DNA from: Streptomyces viridochromogenes DSM 40736
Lineage (GTDB): Bacteria; Actinomycetota; Actinomycetes; Streptomycetales; Streptomycetaceae
Assembly: GCF_000158955.1 (NCBI RefSeq)
Contig: NZ_GG657757.1
Location: 7,601,187-7,665,186 of the forward strand
Direction of reading: 5' to 3'
DNA: 64,000 nt
Part shown: positions 42,265 to 51,561 of the stretch, one piece after another
Position numbering within the stretch: the stretch's first letter is position 1
Layout of the letters: each line of letters opens with the position of its first letter
Notes under the pieces: model-generated
The model's database searches: none
Seen by the model: only the letters and a program-made list of their open reading frames with translations
What the model was told of the DNA's origin: nothing
Made by a program: the position numbers and the translations under genes

Positions 42265-43530
42265 GTGGCCGGTTTCCGTTCCCAGAGCTCCGGGCTCCGT
42301 GCGCTGCGGCCCGGGGCGTTCGGCGCGGACCCGCGCGGTGAGCGCATGGCGCGCATCCGCAGATCGCCCCACTTCAAGGACGGGGTCTTCCAGAACCCCG
42401 GCGGCCCCGCGCGCACCCGCCCCTCGGGCTCGACCCTGGACTTCGCGAAGGTCTTCTTCGACAAGGAGACCCGGCCCCGGCGCAGCCCGAAGGGCACGGT
42501 GCCGGTGCACGCCACCACGCTCGCCGACATCGCCCGGCCCCCGGCCTCGGGGCTGCGGCTGACCTGGATGGGGCACTCCAGCGTGCTCGCGGAGATCGAC
42601 GGCACCCGGGTCCTGTTCGACCCGGTGTGGGGCGAGCGTTGCTCCCCGTTCCCCTTCGCCGGCCCCAAGCGGCTGCACCCGGTTCCCCTGCCGCTGGCCG
42701 CGCTCGGCCCGGTCGACGTCGTGGTCATCTCGCACGACCACTACGACCACCTGGACATGCCCACCATCAAGGCCCTGGCCGGCACGGACACGGTGTTCGC
42801 CGTGCCGCTCGGCGTCGGGGCGCACCTGGAGCACTGGGGCGTGGCCGAGAGCCGGCTGCGTGAACTGGACTGGCACGAGGCGACCAAGATCGGCGGCCTC
42901 ACCCTGACCGCGACCCCCGCCCGGCACTTCTGCGGCCGCGGGCTGCGCAACACCCAGCACACCCTGTGGGCCTCCTGGGTCGTCGCCGGTGACGAGCACC
43001 GCGTCTACCACAGCGGCGACACCGGGTACTTCGACGGCTTCAAGGAGATCGGCGCCGAGCACGGTCCGTTCGACGCCACGATGATCCAGATCGGCGCGTA
43101 CTCCGACTTCTGGCCCGACATCCACATGACGCCCGAGGAGGGCATGCGCGCCCACCTCGATCTCCAGGGCGGACCGGAGCACGGCCTGATGCTGCCGATC
43201 CACTGGGCCACCTTCAACCTGGCGACACACCCGTGGGCGGAACCCGGCGACGGGACGATCGCGGCCGCCGAAGCGGCGGGGGCCCGTGTCGCCCTGCCCC
43301 ACCCCGGCGAGCCTTTCGAACCCACGGCCGAGACCGTCCCGTCCGAGCCGTGGTGGCGTGGGGTGGCGCTCGCCCCGGCGGGTGGCTTCCCGGCCGGGAA
43401 AGTCCTCGCCGACGCCACGATCAAGACCGCCTCGAACGCGGCAGCCATGGCCCAGGCCGACACGGTGAGTGACGGCACGCGCGGGACGGAGGAGGGCGCC
43501 GAAGACCCGGAGACGCTCCCCGCGGGCTGA
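42265..43530 (+). CDS. MBL-fold metallohydrolase (UlaG/NAPE-PLD-like)
   Basis: A 421-residue metallo-beta-lactamase-fold enzyme with the zinc motif HDHYDH at 157-162 (VVISHDHYDHLD). Further ligands lie in TATPARHFCGRG and VYHSGDTGYF, and in LPIHWATF. This is the layout of the NAPE-PLD/UlaG branch, which acts on phosphodiesters or lactones; substrate is unknown. The ~55-residue N-terminus is basic and without a signal. TGGAGG precedes the GTG. A very strong terminator follows it. Confidence 0.87.
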   Translation: MAGFRSQSSGLRALRPGAFGADPRGERMARIRRSPHFKDGVFQNPGGPARTRPSGSTLDFAKVFFDKETRPRRSPKGTVPVHATTLADIARPPASGLRLTWMGHSSVLAEIDGTRVLFDPVWGERCSPFPFAGPKRLHPVPLPLAALGPVDVVVISHDHYDHLDMPTIKALAGTDTVFAVPLGVGAHLEHWGVAESRLRELDWHEATKIGGLTLTATPARHFCGRGLRNTQHTLWASWVVAGDEHRVYHSGDTGYFDGFKEIGAEHGPFDATMIQIGAYSDFWPDIHMTPEEGMRAHLDLQGGPEHGLMLPIHWATFNLATHPWAEPGDGTIAAAEAAGARVALPHPGEPFEPTAETVPSEPWWRGVALAPAGGFPAGKVLADATIKTASNAAAMAQADTVSDGTRGTEEGAEDPETLPAG

Positions 43531-43550
43531 CCGGAGGCGGACGGAGGACC

Positions 43551-43595
43551 GACGGCGAGGGCCGGGGAGCGAGAGGCTCCCCGGCCCTCGCCGTC
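43551..43595 (+). terminator. Perfect 20-bp-stem terminator
   Basis: GACGGCGAGGGCCGGGGAGC (43551-43570) and its exact reverse complement (43576-43595) flank GAGAG, 20 bases after the MBL-fold stop. Confidence 0.9.
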
Positions 43596-43964
43596 TCTCT
43601 GTGACCACTTCTGACCAGTTCGGATCGAACTCGCTTGGGTTACGGCCGGAACCGGGAGGGGGTTATCGGTCTGTCGTGCGAGACCTCATACCAGAGCAGG
43701 ACGCTTGCCGTATGAGTTTGTCAACTGCCCACCGCACATGATGCGCTGACGACTACTGTCAGTGTCCGTCGGTAAACAGGCGGATCAGGGAGTGGGGACC
43801 GGCACGTGCAGGCGCAAGGCGGACGAGGGAGTCGACGCGAGGGTGAGCCCCGCTCCCCGCGCACGACGGACGCCGGCGACGGGCGGAAGCGACCGCGCGA
43901 GCCCGGTCGTACCCCCGCAAGCCCTCCTGGCGACCAGGCCCGACGGACCAGTACGAGGACACCG
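43596..43964 (+). other. Gene-free region upstream of the conservon
   Basis: This ~370-base stretch is less GC-rich at first and must hold the conservon promoter. A small inverted repeat CTGAC-GACTACT-GTCAG lies at 43746-43762. An open frame continues upstream of the kinase ATG to 43806, but it lacks a start with ribosome binding site. I see no gene. Confidence 0.5.
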
Positions 43965-46004
43965 ATGTCTCACCTCCGTGCCCCGGCCGCACGCGCGGAC
44001 CGCCGTGAGGGCGGGCGGCACGGGCGGCCGGCCTCCCGCACCGCACCCGCGCTGCCCGAGACCCACATACGGCCCCAGCTGCTGCGGATCGCCGTGCTGC
44101 CGCCCGTCGCCGTAGCCCTCAGCGGCTGCGCGGCCGTTCTCTTCACCGTCCGGTCCACCGGAACGCGGCCGGGTCCCACGCTGTGGGCCGTGCTCGCCGG
44201 GGCGGTCTCGGTGACCCTGGTCGCCATCGTCGTGGCCGCCGTGGCCGCCAACCGCGCCGCCCGGTCCGTGCACGACCGCGTCGGCGTACTGCGCCGCACC
44301 ACCGCGCGGCGCGAGGCCGACCTGCGCACCCTGGTCGAGACGCTGCGCCGCGGCGACGGACCGCCGCAGCACGTGCCGCACGGCCCGCGGGGCGGCACCC
44401 CGGACGACGCGGACGACTTCGACCTGCTCGCCGCCGACCTGACCCGGGCGCACGACGGCGCCGTCACCGCCGTCGTCCAGGCCTCGCAGCTCTCCAGCCA
44501 GGCCGGCAGCGAACAGAAGCTCGACGTGTTCGTCAATCTGGCCCGGCGCCTGCAGTCGCTCGTGCATCGCGAGATCTCCATTCTCGACGAGCTCGAGAAC
44601 GAGATGGAGGACCCCGAGCTGCTCAAGGGGCTCTTCCACGTCGACCACCTCGCCACTCGTATCCGCCGCCACGCCGAGAACCTCGCCGTGCTCGGCGGGG
44701 CGGCCTCCCGCCGCCAGTGGAGCAACCCGGTCCCCATGACCGAGGTGCTGCGCTCGGCCATCGCCGAGGTCGAGCAGTACTCGCGGGTCAAGCTGGTGCC
44801 GCCGATCGAAGGCACCCTGCGTGGACACGCCGTCGCCGACGTCATCCACCTGCTGGCCGAACTCGTCGAGAACGCAACGGTGTTCTCCGCACCGCACACC
44901 CAGGTGCTGCTGCGCGCGGGCCTCGTCACCTCGGGGCTCGCCGTCGAGGTCGAGGACCGGGGGCTCGGCATGCCCCTGGAGGAGCAGACGCGGATGAACG
45001 CCCTGCTCACCGATCCCGACCAGGTGAACGTGGCGCGGCTCCTCGCGGACGGCCGCATCGGGTTGTTCGTCGTCTCACAGCTGGCCCGGCGGCACGGCAT
45101 CACCGTCCGCCTCCAGAGCAACATCTACGGCGGAGTGCAGGCGGTGCTCGTCGTGCCGCAGGCGCTGCTGGGGACCGACGCGAAGGCGCCCGGGGCCGGA
45201 GCGGGCCGGCCGGAGGGCGTGGCGACGGGTACGGATGGTCCGGCCGTGCCGGCACGGCAGCACGGGCAGCGGTCCGGGCCTGCCGGACAGGGCGGGCCGG
45301 ACGGGCACATCGTTCCGGAGTTCCGCGCGGCGTCCGTGCCCGGACTCCCACCGGCACCGGCACCGGCCCCGGCACCAGCACCGGAATCGGCCTCGACCTC
45401 GGCGTCGGGATCGGTGCCGGTGACCGCCTCCGACGCGCCGTCGTCGGTCCCGCCTGCCGCACACGCCACACCCCCGGGCCCCCAGCAGGAGTTCCAGCCG
45501 GCCCGGAGCGCAAACACGTCGAGCGGTCGGCCCGCGCCCCTGCCCGTGCGCGGAACCCGCCGGGAACGTCCCAACCCGGCCGAGGCGAGGCCCGGCATCA
45601 GGCCCGACGACCGGCACGCTCTCGCCGAGAACGTGACCGAGCTCCCCACCGCGGGGGGCGGCACCGTGCGCGGCACCATGGACAGGCCGCGACTGCCCCG
45701 CCGCCGCGCCCAGGAACACATCGTGCCCCAGCTGCGCGACGGCCCGGCGCCCCGCCAGGACTCCGACCACCTCGTCGGCCACGACCCGGGCCTGATGGCG
45801 GCCTTCCAGCGCGGCATCAGCCTCGCCGAGGCCCAGCAGCACATCCAGGCCGGAAACGCCGGGAACACCGGCAACGGGGAGTGGGGCGCCACCCACACGG
45901 AGCCGCCCCACACGGAGCCGCCCCGCACGGAGCCGTTCCCCTCAGAGCCGTCACTCCAGGACCACCTCACCATCCGGCACGACGGGAGCGCGCCCGCCGG
46001 ATGA
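43965..46004 (+). CDS. Conservon sensor-kinase-like protein (CvnA type)
   Basis: A 679-residue membrane sensor. Two hydrophobic segments near 40-65 and 72-100 flank a very short outside loop, unlike kinases with large sensor domains. A coiled-coil region and a helical stretch (LSSQAGSEQKLDVFVNLARRLQSLVHREI) precede a GHKL ATPase domain (LLAELVENATVFS, VEDRGLGMPLEEQ, RIGLFVVSQLARRHG). The last ~270 residues are a Pro/Ala/Gly-rich, disordered tail with short tandem repeats. CvnA proteins team with CvnB-D in G-protein-coupled-receptor-like membrane complexes. GAGGACACCG precedes the ATG. Confidence 0.88.
   Translation: MSHLRAPAARADRREGGRHGRPASRTAPALPETHIRPQLLRIAVLPPVAVALSGCAAVLFTVRSTGTRPGPTLWAVLAGAVSVTLVAIVVAAVAANRAARSVHDRVGVLRRTTARREADLRTLVETLRRGDGPPQHVPHGPRGGTPDDADDFDLLAADLTRAHDGAVTAVVQASQLSSQAGSEQKLDVFVNLARRLQSLVHREISILDELENEMEDPELLKGLFHVDHLATRIRRHAENLAVLGGAASRRQWSNPVPMTEVLRSAIAEVEQYSRVKLVPPIEGTLRGHAVADVIHLLAELVENATVFSAPHTQVLLRAGLVTSGLAVEVEDRGLGMPLEEQTRMNALLTDPDQVNVARLLADGRIGLFVVSQLARRHGITVRLQSNIYGGVQAVLVVPQALLGTDAKAPGAGAGRPEGVATGTDGPAVPARQHGQRSGPAGQGGPDGHIVPEFRAASVPGLPPAPAPAPAPAPESASTSASGSVPVTASDAPSSVPPAAHATPPGPQQEFQPARSANTSSGRPAPLPVRGTRRERPNPAEARPGIRPDDRHALAENVTELPTAGGGTVRGTMDRPRLPRRRAQEHIVPQLRDGPAPRQDSDHLVGHDPGLMAAFQRGISLAEAQQHIQAGNAGNTGNGEWGATHTEPPHTEPPRTEPFPSEPSLQDHLTIRHDGSAPAG
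45892..45936 (+). repeat. 15-bp tandem repeats in the CvnA tail
   Basis: Three copies of CCCACACGGAGCCGC (the third with two changes) encode HTEPP-type repeats. Nearby, a PAPAPAPAP run (about 45350-45390) shows that the whole tail evolves by simple-repeat expansion. Confidence 0.75.
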
Positions 46005-46072
46005 CCACCCCCGTTTCCACCCCCACCCCCAGCGCTCCCGCAGACCTTCGTACCCCAAGGAGTCGATCCACC

Positions 46073-46507
46073 ATGGCGAGCGATGCGCCGACCGCCCAGG
46101 TATCCGATCTCGACTGGCTGATGAGCGGCCTCGTGCAGCGCGTACCGCACACGACCGCCGCCGTGCTGCTGTCCTGCGACGGGCTGGTCAAGTCCGTGCA
46201 CGGCCTCGACCCGGACAGCGCCGACCACATGGCCGCCCTGGCCTCCGGCCTCTACTCCCTCGGCCGCAGCGCCGGTGTCCGCTTCGGCGACGGCGGCGAC
46301 GTACGGCAGGTCGTCGTCGAACTCGACTCGACGCTGCTGTTCGTCACCACCGCGGGCTCCGGCACCTGCCTGGCCGTGCTCGCCGGCCGCGAGGCCGACG
46401 CGGCGGTGCTCGGCTACGAGATGGCGATGCTGGTCAAGAGCGTCCGCCCGTATCTGGTGACCGCTCCCCGCCAGCAGTCCACCGGATCCCCTGCGATGAG
46501 GCCTTGA
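46073..46507 (+). CDS. Roadblock/LC7 domain protein (CvnB type)
   Basis: A ~144-residue roadblock/LC7 protein (QVSDLDWLMSGLVQRVPHTTAAVLLSCDGL, then ADHMAALASGLYSLG and LFVTTAGSGTCLAVLAG). Such proteins bind small GTPases, here the CvnD product. AAGGAG is 12 bases ahead of the ATG at 46073. An ATG at 46001, overlapping the kinase stop as ATGA, would add 24 Pro/Ser/Thr-rich residues; translation may begin at either. Confidence 0.9.
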   Translation: MASDAPTAQVSDLDWLMSGLVQRVPHTTAAVLLSCDGLVKSVHGLDPDSADHMAALASGLYSLGRSAGVRFGDGGDVRQVVVELDSTLLFVTTAGSGTCLAVLAGREADAAVLGYEMAMLVKSVRPYLVTAPRQQSTGSPAMRP

Positions 46508-46509
46508 AC

Positions 46510-46881
46510 GTGGCGGCGGCCGGCGACGGCCCCTGGCTCGACGACGCGGCCGGGCGGCTGGTGCGCCCGTTCACGGTCAGCGACGGCCGCACCCGTCCGA
46601 CCGTCGCGCTCGACCTGATGTCGCAGTTGATGGTCACCGGGGCGACCCCTCTCGGCTATCTCGGCCCCGAGCACACGCAGGCGCTCGACCTGTGCCGCGC
46701 GCCCGTCCCGGTCGCCGAGGTCGCCGCCCATCTGAAACTGCCGGTGGCCGTCACCAAGGTGCTGCTGGCGGACCTCGTCGACTGCGGGGCGCTGACCACC
46801 AAGCCCCCCGCGTTCCACCACAACCCGACGGACCGGGCCCTTCTGGAGGCAGTGCTCGATGGACTACGACGACAGCTCTGA
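46510..46881 (+). CDS. DUF742 protein (CvnC type)
   Basis: A ~123-residue DUF742 protein with WLDDAAGRLVRPFTVSDGRTRPT and a winged-helix-like C-terminal half (VPVAEVAAHLKLPVAVTKVLLADLVDCGAL). It is the third member of a conservon and probably links the kinase to the GTPase module. I favour GTG 46510, 9 bases after GAGG; a TTG at 46504 that overlaps the roadblock stop is an alternative. It overlaps the GTPase gene by 23 bases. Confidence 0.88.
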   Translation: MAAAGDGPWLDDAAGRLVRPFTVSDGRTRPTVALDLMSQLMVTGATPLGYLGPEHTQALDLCRAPVPVAEVAAHLKLPVAVTKVLLADLVDCGALTTKPPAFHHNPTDRALLEAVLDGLRRQL

Positions 46882-47488
46882 CTACACCGACGGACCCGGC
46901 CGTGGCGCCGACCCGTTCCCCACCGCACTGAAGATCCTGGTCGCGGGCGGGTTCGGCGTCGGCAAGACGACCTTCGTCGGCGCGGTCAGCGAGATCGCGC
47001 CGCTCAGCACGGAGGAACTCCTCACCACCGTCAGCGCCGCGACCGACAACCTCGACGGCATCGAGAACAAGGTCGAGACGACCGTGGCCATGGACTTCGG
47101 CCGCATCACGCTCGACCCCGAGCACGTGCTGTACCTGTTCGGCACCCCCGGTCAGGAACGGTTCTGGTTCATGTGGGACGAGCTGTGCGAAGGCGCGCTC
47201 GGGGCGGTCATCCTCGCCGACACCCGCCGGCTCCAGGAGTGTTTCGCGGCCGTCGACTTCTTCGAGCAGCGCGGCCTCGGCTTCGTCGTCGCCGTCAACG
47301 AGTTCGACGGCGCCTACCGCTACGACCCCGAGGAGGTGCGCGGCGCCCTCGACCTGACCGAGGAGATCCCCGTCGTGTGCTGCGACGCCCGGATCTCCAG
47401 CTCCGGGGTCCAGACCCTGCTGACCCTCGTACGCCATCTCATCGCCCACACGCCGGCCCCTGCGACGGGGTATGGCGCCCACACGTGA
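46859..47488 (+). CDS. Conservon GTP-binding protein (CvnD type)
   Basis: A 209-residue small GTPase. G1 is AGGFGVGKTTFVGAV, G3 is LFGTPGQERFWFMWDEL, and the G4 position reads VAVNEFDGA, where classic GTPases have NKxD. Such divergence is normal in CvnD/MglA-like proteins. It would cycle on the membrane complex with the roadblock protein. The acidic N-terminal leader MDYDDSSDYTDG is not part of the fold. It is followed by a GAF gene after 61 bases, probably in the same transcript. Confidence 0.9.
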   Translation: MDYDDSSDYTDGPGRGADPFPTALKILVAGGFGVGKTTFVGAVSEIAPLSTEELLTTVSAATDNLDGIENKVETTVAMDFGRITLDPEHVLYLFGTPGQERFWFMWDELCEGALGAVILADTRRLQECFAAVDFFEQRGLGFVVAVNEFDGAYRYDPEEVRGALDLTEEIPVVCCDARISSSGVQTLLTLVRHLIAHTPAPATGYGAHT

Positions 47489-47549
47489 CACCCCAACACC
47501 CTCCAGGGAGCCCGTATATGACACATGCCCACACCCCAGGAGCACGCCC

Positions 47550-48122
47550 ATGAGCTACGACCCGCCCCGCCCGGCCGGTCGTCTGCTGCTCACACCCGAG
47601 GACAAGGAGGCACCCGCCCGCGTTCGCCGCCTGCGCGAGCTGGGCCTGGGGGAGCACCCCGAACCCGCACTCGACGCCTTCGCGCACCGCCTCGCCGAAC
47701 TCACCGGTGCGCCGTACGCCATGGTCAACTTCCCGCACGCGCAGGGGCAGTTCTACGCGGGCCTGTACGTCCCGGACGTCGTGCCGGTCGTGCGCGGCGA
47801 CGGCACCAGCCCCCGGGTGGGCCGCGCCCTGCCCCGCGATCACGGGTTCTGCCCCCACGTGGTGGCGCGACGCAAGGCCCTGGCCCTGGAGGACGTCCGC
47901 GACTACCCGCGGTTCGCGGGCAATCCGGTGGTCGACGAGTTCGGCGTCCACTCCTATCTCGGGGCACCGCTCATCGACGGCACGGGTCTCGTGCTGGGCA
48001 CGGTCAGCGTCGCCGACGTCGCCCCACGGCCGTGGGGGCGGCCGGGCCTGACCACCATCAAGGAACACGCCGCACAGCTCGCCCTGGAACTCCAGGGCCG
48101 GGACGGCCGGCTGCCCTACTGA
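47550..48122 (+). CDS. GAF domain protein linked to the conservon
   Basis: A 190-residue single GAF domain ([61 protein letters not shown], and [21 protein letters not shown]). GAF domains bind small ligands, haem or cyclic nucleotides; nothing tells which. The CPH segment with Cys and His could be a ligand site. CCAGGAGC precedes the ATG. It follows the conservon in the same direction and may be a fifth component. Confidence 0.85.
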   Translation: MSYDPPRPAGRLLLTPEDKEAPARVRRLRELGLGEHPEPALDAFAHRLAELTGAPYAMVNFPHAQGQFYAGLYVPDVVPVVRGDGTSPRVGRALPRDHGFCPHVVARRKALALEDVRDYPRFAGNPVVDEFGVHSYLGAPLIDGTGLVLGTVSVADVAPRPWGRPGLTTIKEHAAQLALELQGRDGRLPY

Positions 48123-48303
48123 CCGCCGGCTCTGCGCGGCGCGCCCGTGCGGGCGTGAAGCAGAGCTGAGGCGGCGCTTAAGAAATCCTCGATGGACCGG
48201 TGCGGCCGCCGTACGGCAGATTGCAGGCGATCCCACTCCTCTCCCGGCCCAGGGGTTTCTTCGGCATGCCCGGAGCCGGGACTCACCCCCAGGAGCCGTA
48301 GCG

Positions 48304-49332
48304 GTGAAGGCGCTGGTCAAGCAGAAGGCGGAGCCCGGACTGTGGCTCACGGACGTCCCCGAGCCCGAGATCGGGCCCGGCGACGTACTGATCAAGGTGC
48401 TGCGCACCGGGATCTGCGGCACCGACCTGCACATCAGGGCCTGGGACGGCTGGGCGCGGCAGGCGATCCGCACCCCGCTCGTGGTCGGGCACGAGTTCGT
48501 CGGCGAGGTCGTCGAGACCGGACGCGACGTCACCGACATCGCCGTCGGCGACCGGGTGGGCGGCGAGGGCCACCTGGTGTGCGGCAAGTGCCGGAACTGT
48601 CTGGCCGGCCGCCGTCACCTGTGCCGGGCCACCGTCGGGCTGGGTGTCGGCCGGGACGGGGCCTTCGCCGAGTACGTGGCCCTGCCCGCCGGCAACGTCT
48701 GGGTGCACCGGGTGCCCGTCGACCTCGACGTGGCCGCCATCTTCGATCCGTTCGGCAACGCCGTGCACACCGCGCTGTCGTTCCCGCTCGTCGGCGAGGA
48801 CGTCCTCATCACCGGCGCGGGCCCCATCGGCCTGATGGCCGCCGCCGTGGCCAAGCACGCCGGCGCCCGCCACGTCATGATCACCGACGTCAGCGAGGAG
48901 CGGCTGGAACTGGCCCGCAAGATCGGTGTGAGCCTCGCGCTCGACGTCTCCGGAGCCACCGTCGCCGACGGACAGCGCGCCCTCGGACTGCGCGAGGGCT
49001 TCGACATCGGCCTGGAGATGTCCGGCCGCCCCGAGGCGATGCGCGACATGATCGCCAACATGACGCACGGCGGCCGGATCGCGATGCTCGGCCTGCCCGC
49101 AGGGGAGTTCCCCGTCGACTGGGCCCGGATCGTCACCTCGATGATCACCGTCAAGGGCATCTACGGCCGCGAGATGTTCGAGACCTGGTACGCGATGTCC
49201 GTGCTGCTGGAAGGCGGCCTCGACCTCGCACCCGTGATCACCGGCCGGTACGGCCACCGCGACTTCGAGGCGGCGTTCGCCGACGCGGCGAGCGGCCGCG
49301 GCGGCAAGGTCATCCTCGACTGGACCGCGTAA
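48304..49332 (+). CDS. tdh: L-threonine 3-dehydrogenase (zinc MDR family)
   Basis: A 342-residue medium-chain dehydrogenase. Catalytic zinc ligands are Cys38 (GICGTDLH), His63 and Glu64 (VVGHEFVG). The structural zinc site is Cys93, Cys96, Cys99 and Cys107. The NAD loop is [13 protein letters not shown]. It oxidises L-threonine to 2-amino-3-ketobutyrate, which the neighbouring kbl product cleaves to glycine and acetyl-CoA. The GTG is preceded by CAGGAGCC. The gene pair is separated by only 34 bases. Confidence 0.94.
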   Translation: MKALVKQKAEPGLWLTDVPEPEIGPGDVLIKVLRTGICGTDLHIRAWDGWARQAIRTPLVVGHEFVGEVVETGRDVTDIAVGDRVGGEGHLVCGKCRNCLAGRRHLCRATVGLGVGRDGAFAEYVALPAGNVWVHRVPVDLDVAAIFDPFGNAVHTALSFPLVGEDVLITGAGPIGLMAAAVAKHAGARHVMITDVSEERLELARKIGVSLALDVSGATVADGQRALGLREGFDIGLEMSGRPEAMRDMIANMTHGGRIAMLGLPAGEFPVDWARIVTSMITVKGIYGREMFETWYAMSVLLEGGLDLAPVITGRYGHRDFEAAFADAASGRGGKVILDWTA

Positions 49333-49366
49333 CTCCCCTGTCCCGCAAACACCTCAGGAGCCCCCT

Positions 49367-50560
49367 GTGTTCGACTCCGTGCGCGACGACCTGCGCGCCG
49401 CCCTCGACGAGATCCGCGCCGCCGGTCTGCACAAGCCCGAGCGCGTGATCGGCACCCCGCAGTCCGCCACGGTGAACGTCACCGCGGGCGGGCGGCCGGG
49501 TGAGGTCCTCAACTTCTGCGCCAACAACTACCTCGGCCTCGCCGACCACCCCGAGGTCGTCGCCGCCGCCCACGAGGCCCTGGACCGCTGGGGCTACGGC
49601 ATGGCGTCCGTCCGCTTCATCTGCGGCACCCAGGAGGTGCACAAGGAACTGGAGGCGCGGCTGTCGGCGTTCCTCGGCCAGGAGGACACGATCCTGTACT
49701 CCTCCTGCTTCGACGCCAACGGCGGCGTCTTCGAGACGCTGCTCGGCCCGGAGGACGCGGTCATCTCCGACGCGCTCAACCACGCGTCGATCATCGACGG
49801 CATCCGGCTCTCCAAGGCCCGCCGCCTGCGCTACGCCAACCGTGACCTCGCCGAGCTGGAGGCCCGGCTCAAGGAGGCCTCCGACGCCCGGCGCCGGCTG
49901 ATCGTCACGGACGGCGTCTTCTCCATGGACGGCTACGTGGCCCCGCTGCGCGAGATCTGCGACCTCGCCGACCGCTACGACGCGATGGTCATGGTCGACG
50001 ACTCGCACGCCGTCGGGTTCGTCGGCCCCGGCGGCCGCGGCACGCCCGAGCTGCACGGCGTCATGGACCGCGTCGACATCATCACCGGCACCCTCGGCAA
50101 GGCGCTCGGCGGTGCCTCCGGCGGCTACGTCGCCGCCCGCGCCGAGATCGTCGCCCTGCTGCGCCAGCGCTCCCGGCCCTACCTCTTCTCGAACACCCTC
50201 GCCCCGGTCATCGCGGCGGCCTCCCTGAAGGTCCTCGACCTGCTGGAGTCGGCGGACGACCTGCGCGTCCGGCTCGCCGAGAACACGGACCTCTTCCGGA
50301 GCCGGATGACCGAGGAGGGCTTCGACATCCTCCCCGGCGACCACCCCATCGCCCCGGTGATGATCGGCGACGCGTCGGTCGCCGGACGCATGGCGGAGCT
50401 GCTGCTGGAGCGCGGTGTGTACGTGATCGGCTTCTCGTACCCGGTCGTACCGCAGGGGCAGGCCCGGATCCGCGTCCAGCTGTCGGCCGCGCACTCGGCG
50501 CAGGACGTCCACCGCGCGGTCGACGCCTTCGTGGCGGCACGGGCGGAGCTGGCCGGCTGA
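49367..50560 (+). CDS. kbl: 2-amino-3-ketobutyrate CoA ligase / glycine C-acetyltransferase
   Basis: A 397-residue PLP enzyme of the alpha-oxoamine synthase family. It has [32 protein letters not shown], the ring-stacking region [14 protein letters not shown] and the Schiff-base lysine in [14 protein letters not shown]. It cleaves 2-amino-3-ketobutyrate with CoA. CAGGAG lies before the GTG. Operon with tdh, so threonine breakdown to glycine is complete here. Confidence 0.95.
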   Translation: MFDSVRDDLRAALDEIRAAGLHKPERVIGTPQSATVNVTAGGRPGEVLNFCANNYLGLADHPEVVAAAHEALDRWGYGMASVRFICGTQEVHKELEARLSAFLGQEDTILYSSCFDANGGVFETLLGPEDAVISDALNHASIIDGIRLSKARRLRYANRDLAELEARLKEASDARRRLIVTDGVFSMDGYVAPLREICDLADRYDAMVMVDDSHAVGFVGPGGRGTPELHGVMDRVDIITGTLGKALGGASGGYVAARAEIVALLRQRSRPYLFSNTLAPVIAAASLKVLDLLESADDLRVRLAENTDLFRSRMTEEGFDILPGDHPIAPVMIGDASVAGRMAELLLERGVYVIGFSYPVVPQGQARIRVQLSAAHSAQDVHRAVDAFVAARAELAG

Positions 50561-50591
50561 GCGACGCCGGGAACCTGAGAGAATCGATCGC

Positions 50592-51509
50592 ATGATCGAA
50601 GCGCGGCGGCTCCACATCCTCCGTGCGGTGGCGGACCACCGTACGGTGACGGCGGCTGCCGCCGCGCTGTATCTGACCCCGTCGGCCGTGTCCCAGCAGC
50701 TCGCCGCGCTGGAGCAGGAGACCGGCCACCGGCTCGTCGAGCGCGGCGCCAAGGGCGTACGGCTCACGGCCGCCGGAGAGATCCTGCTCGGCCACACCAA
50801 CGCCGTCCTCGCCCAGCTGGAGCGGGCCGAGGCCGAACTGGCCGCGTACAGCTCGGGCGCGGCCGGCACCGTCACGGTCGCCTCCTTCGCCACCGGTATC
50901 GCCTTGGTCGTCGCGCCCGCGGTGGCCCGGCTCGCCGAGTCGGCGCCCGGGATCCGCATCCGCGTCCAGGACGCCGAGGGCGACGCGAGCCTGCCGATGG
51001 TGCTGGACCGGCAGCTCGACGTCGCCGTCGCCGTCGAGTACCGGGGCGCCCCGCCCGCCGACGATCCGCGACTGACCCACGTACCGCTCTACGCGGAACC
51101 CTTCGACGCGGTCGTCCCGGTCACCCACCGGCTGGCCGATGCGGCGGAGATCCCGCTCGCCGAGCTGGCCAAGGACCCGTGGATCGGCCCGTACCCCGGC
51201 AACCCCTGCCATGACGTGGTGGTCCTGGCCTGCGAGAACGCCGGCTTCCAGCCCCGTATGGAGCACTCCTCGGACGACTTCCGCGCGGTCGTCGCCCTCG
51301 CCTCGGCCGACGCCGGCGTCGCCCTGGTGCCGCGCTCGGCGCTGCGCGGCATGGACCTCACCGGGGTGCTCGTCCGCCCCGTCGACGGCACGGCTCCCAC
51401 CCGAAGGGTCTTCGCCGCCGTACGCAGGGGAGCCGAGGAGCACCCCCTGATCCGCCCCGTGCTGGACGCGCTCGGCGCGTCGGCCCAGGCGCAGCCCCTG
51501 CCGGTGTGA
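50592..51509 (+). CDS. LysR family transcriptional regulator
   Basis: A 305-residue LysR regulator: winged helix 1-60 (LHILRAVADHRTVTAAAAALYLTPSAVSQQLAALE), linker helix, and a periplasmic-binding-protein-like effector domain (VTVASFATGIALVVAPAVA). It begins 31 bases after kbl on the same strand, so it may regulate or be cotranscribed with threonine degradation, though LysR genes are often divergent from targets. No clear T-N11-A operator was seen. Confidence 0.9.
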   Translation: MIEARRLHILRAVADHRTVTAAAAALYLTPSAVSQQLAALEQETGHRLVERGAKGVRLTAAGEILLGHTNAVLAQLERAEAELAAYSSGAAGTVTVASFATGIALVVAPAVARLAESAPGIRIRVQDAEGDASLPMVLDRQLDVAVAVEYRGAPPADDPRLTHVPLYAEPFDAVVPVTHRLADAAEIPLAELAKDPWIGPYPGNPCHDVVVLACENAGFQPRMEHSSDDFRAVVALASADAGVALVPRSALRGMDLTGVLVRPVDGTAPTRRVFAAVRRGAEEHPLIRPVLDALGASAQAQPLPV

Positions 51510-51530
51510 GGACTCCGAAACAGCGGCGTC

Positions 51531-51561
51531 TCATATCCGGGATAGCGTCCCGGATATGAGA
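51531..51561. promoter_or_regulatory. 13-bp perfect inverted repeat spanning a leaderless start
   Basis: CTCATATCCGGGA (51531-51543) and TCCCGGATATGAG (51549-51561) flank TAGCG. The TAGCGT -10 box (51544-51549) lies at the centre and the ATG of the XRE gene (51556) is in the right arm, about 7 bases after it. Repressor binding here would cover both the -10 and the start. Confidence 0.75.

Noticed and set aside
44183-46507. Long second plus-strand frame within the CvnA gene
   Set aside because: Arg/Gly/Ala-rich out-of-frame shadow; only its last ~168 codons (the roadblock gene) are real.
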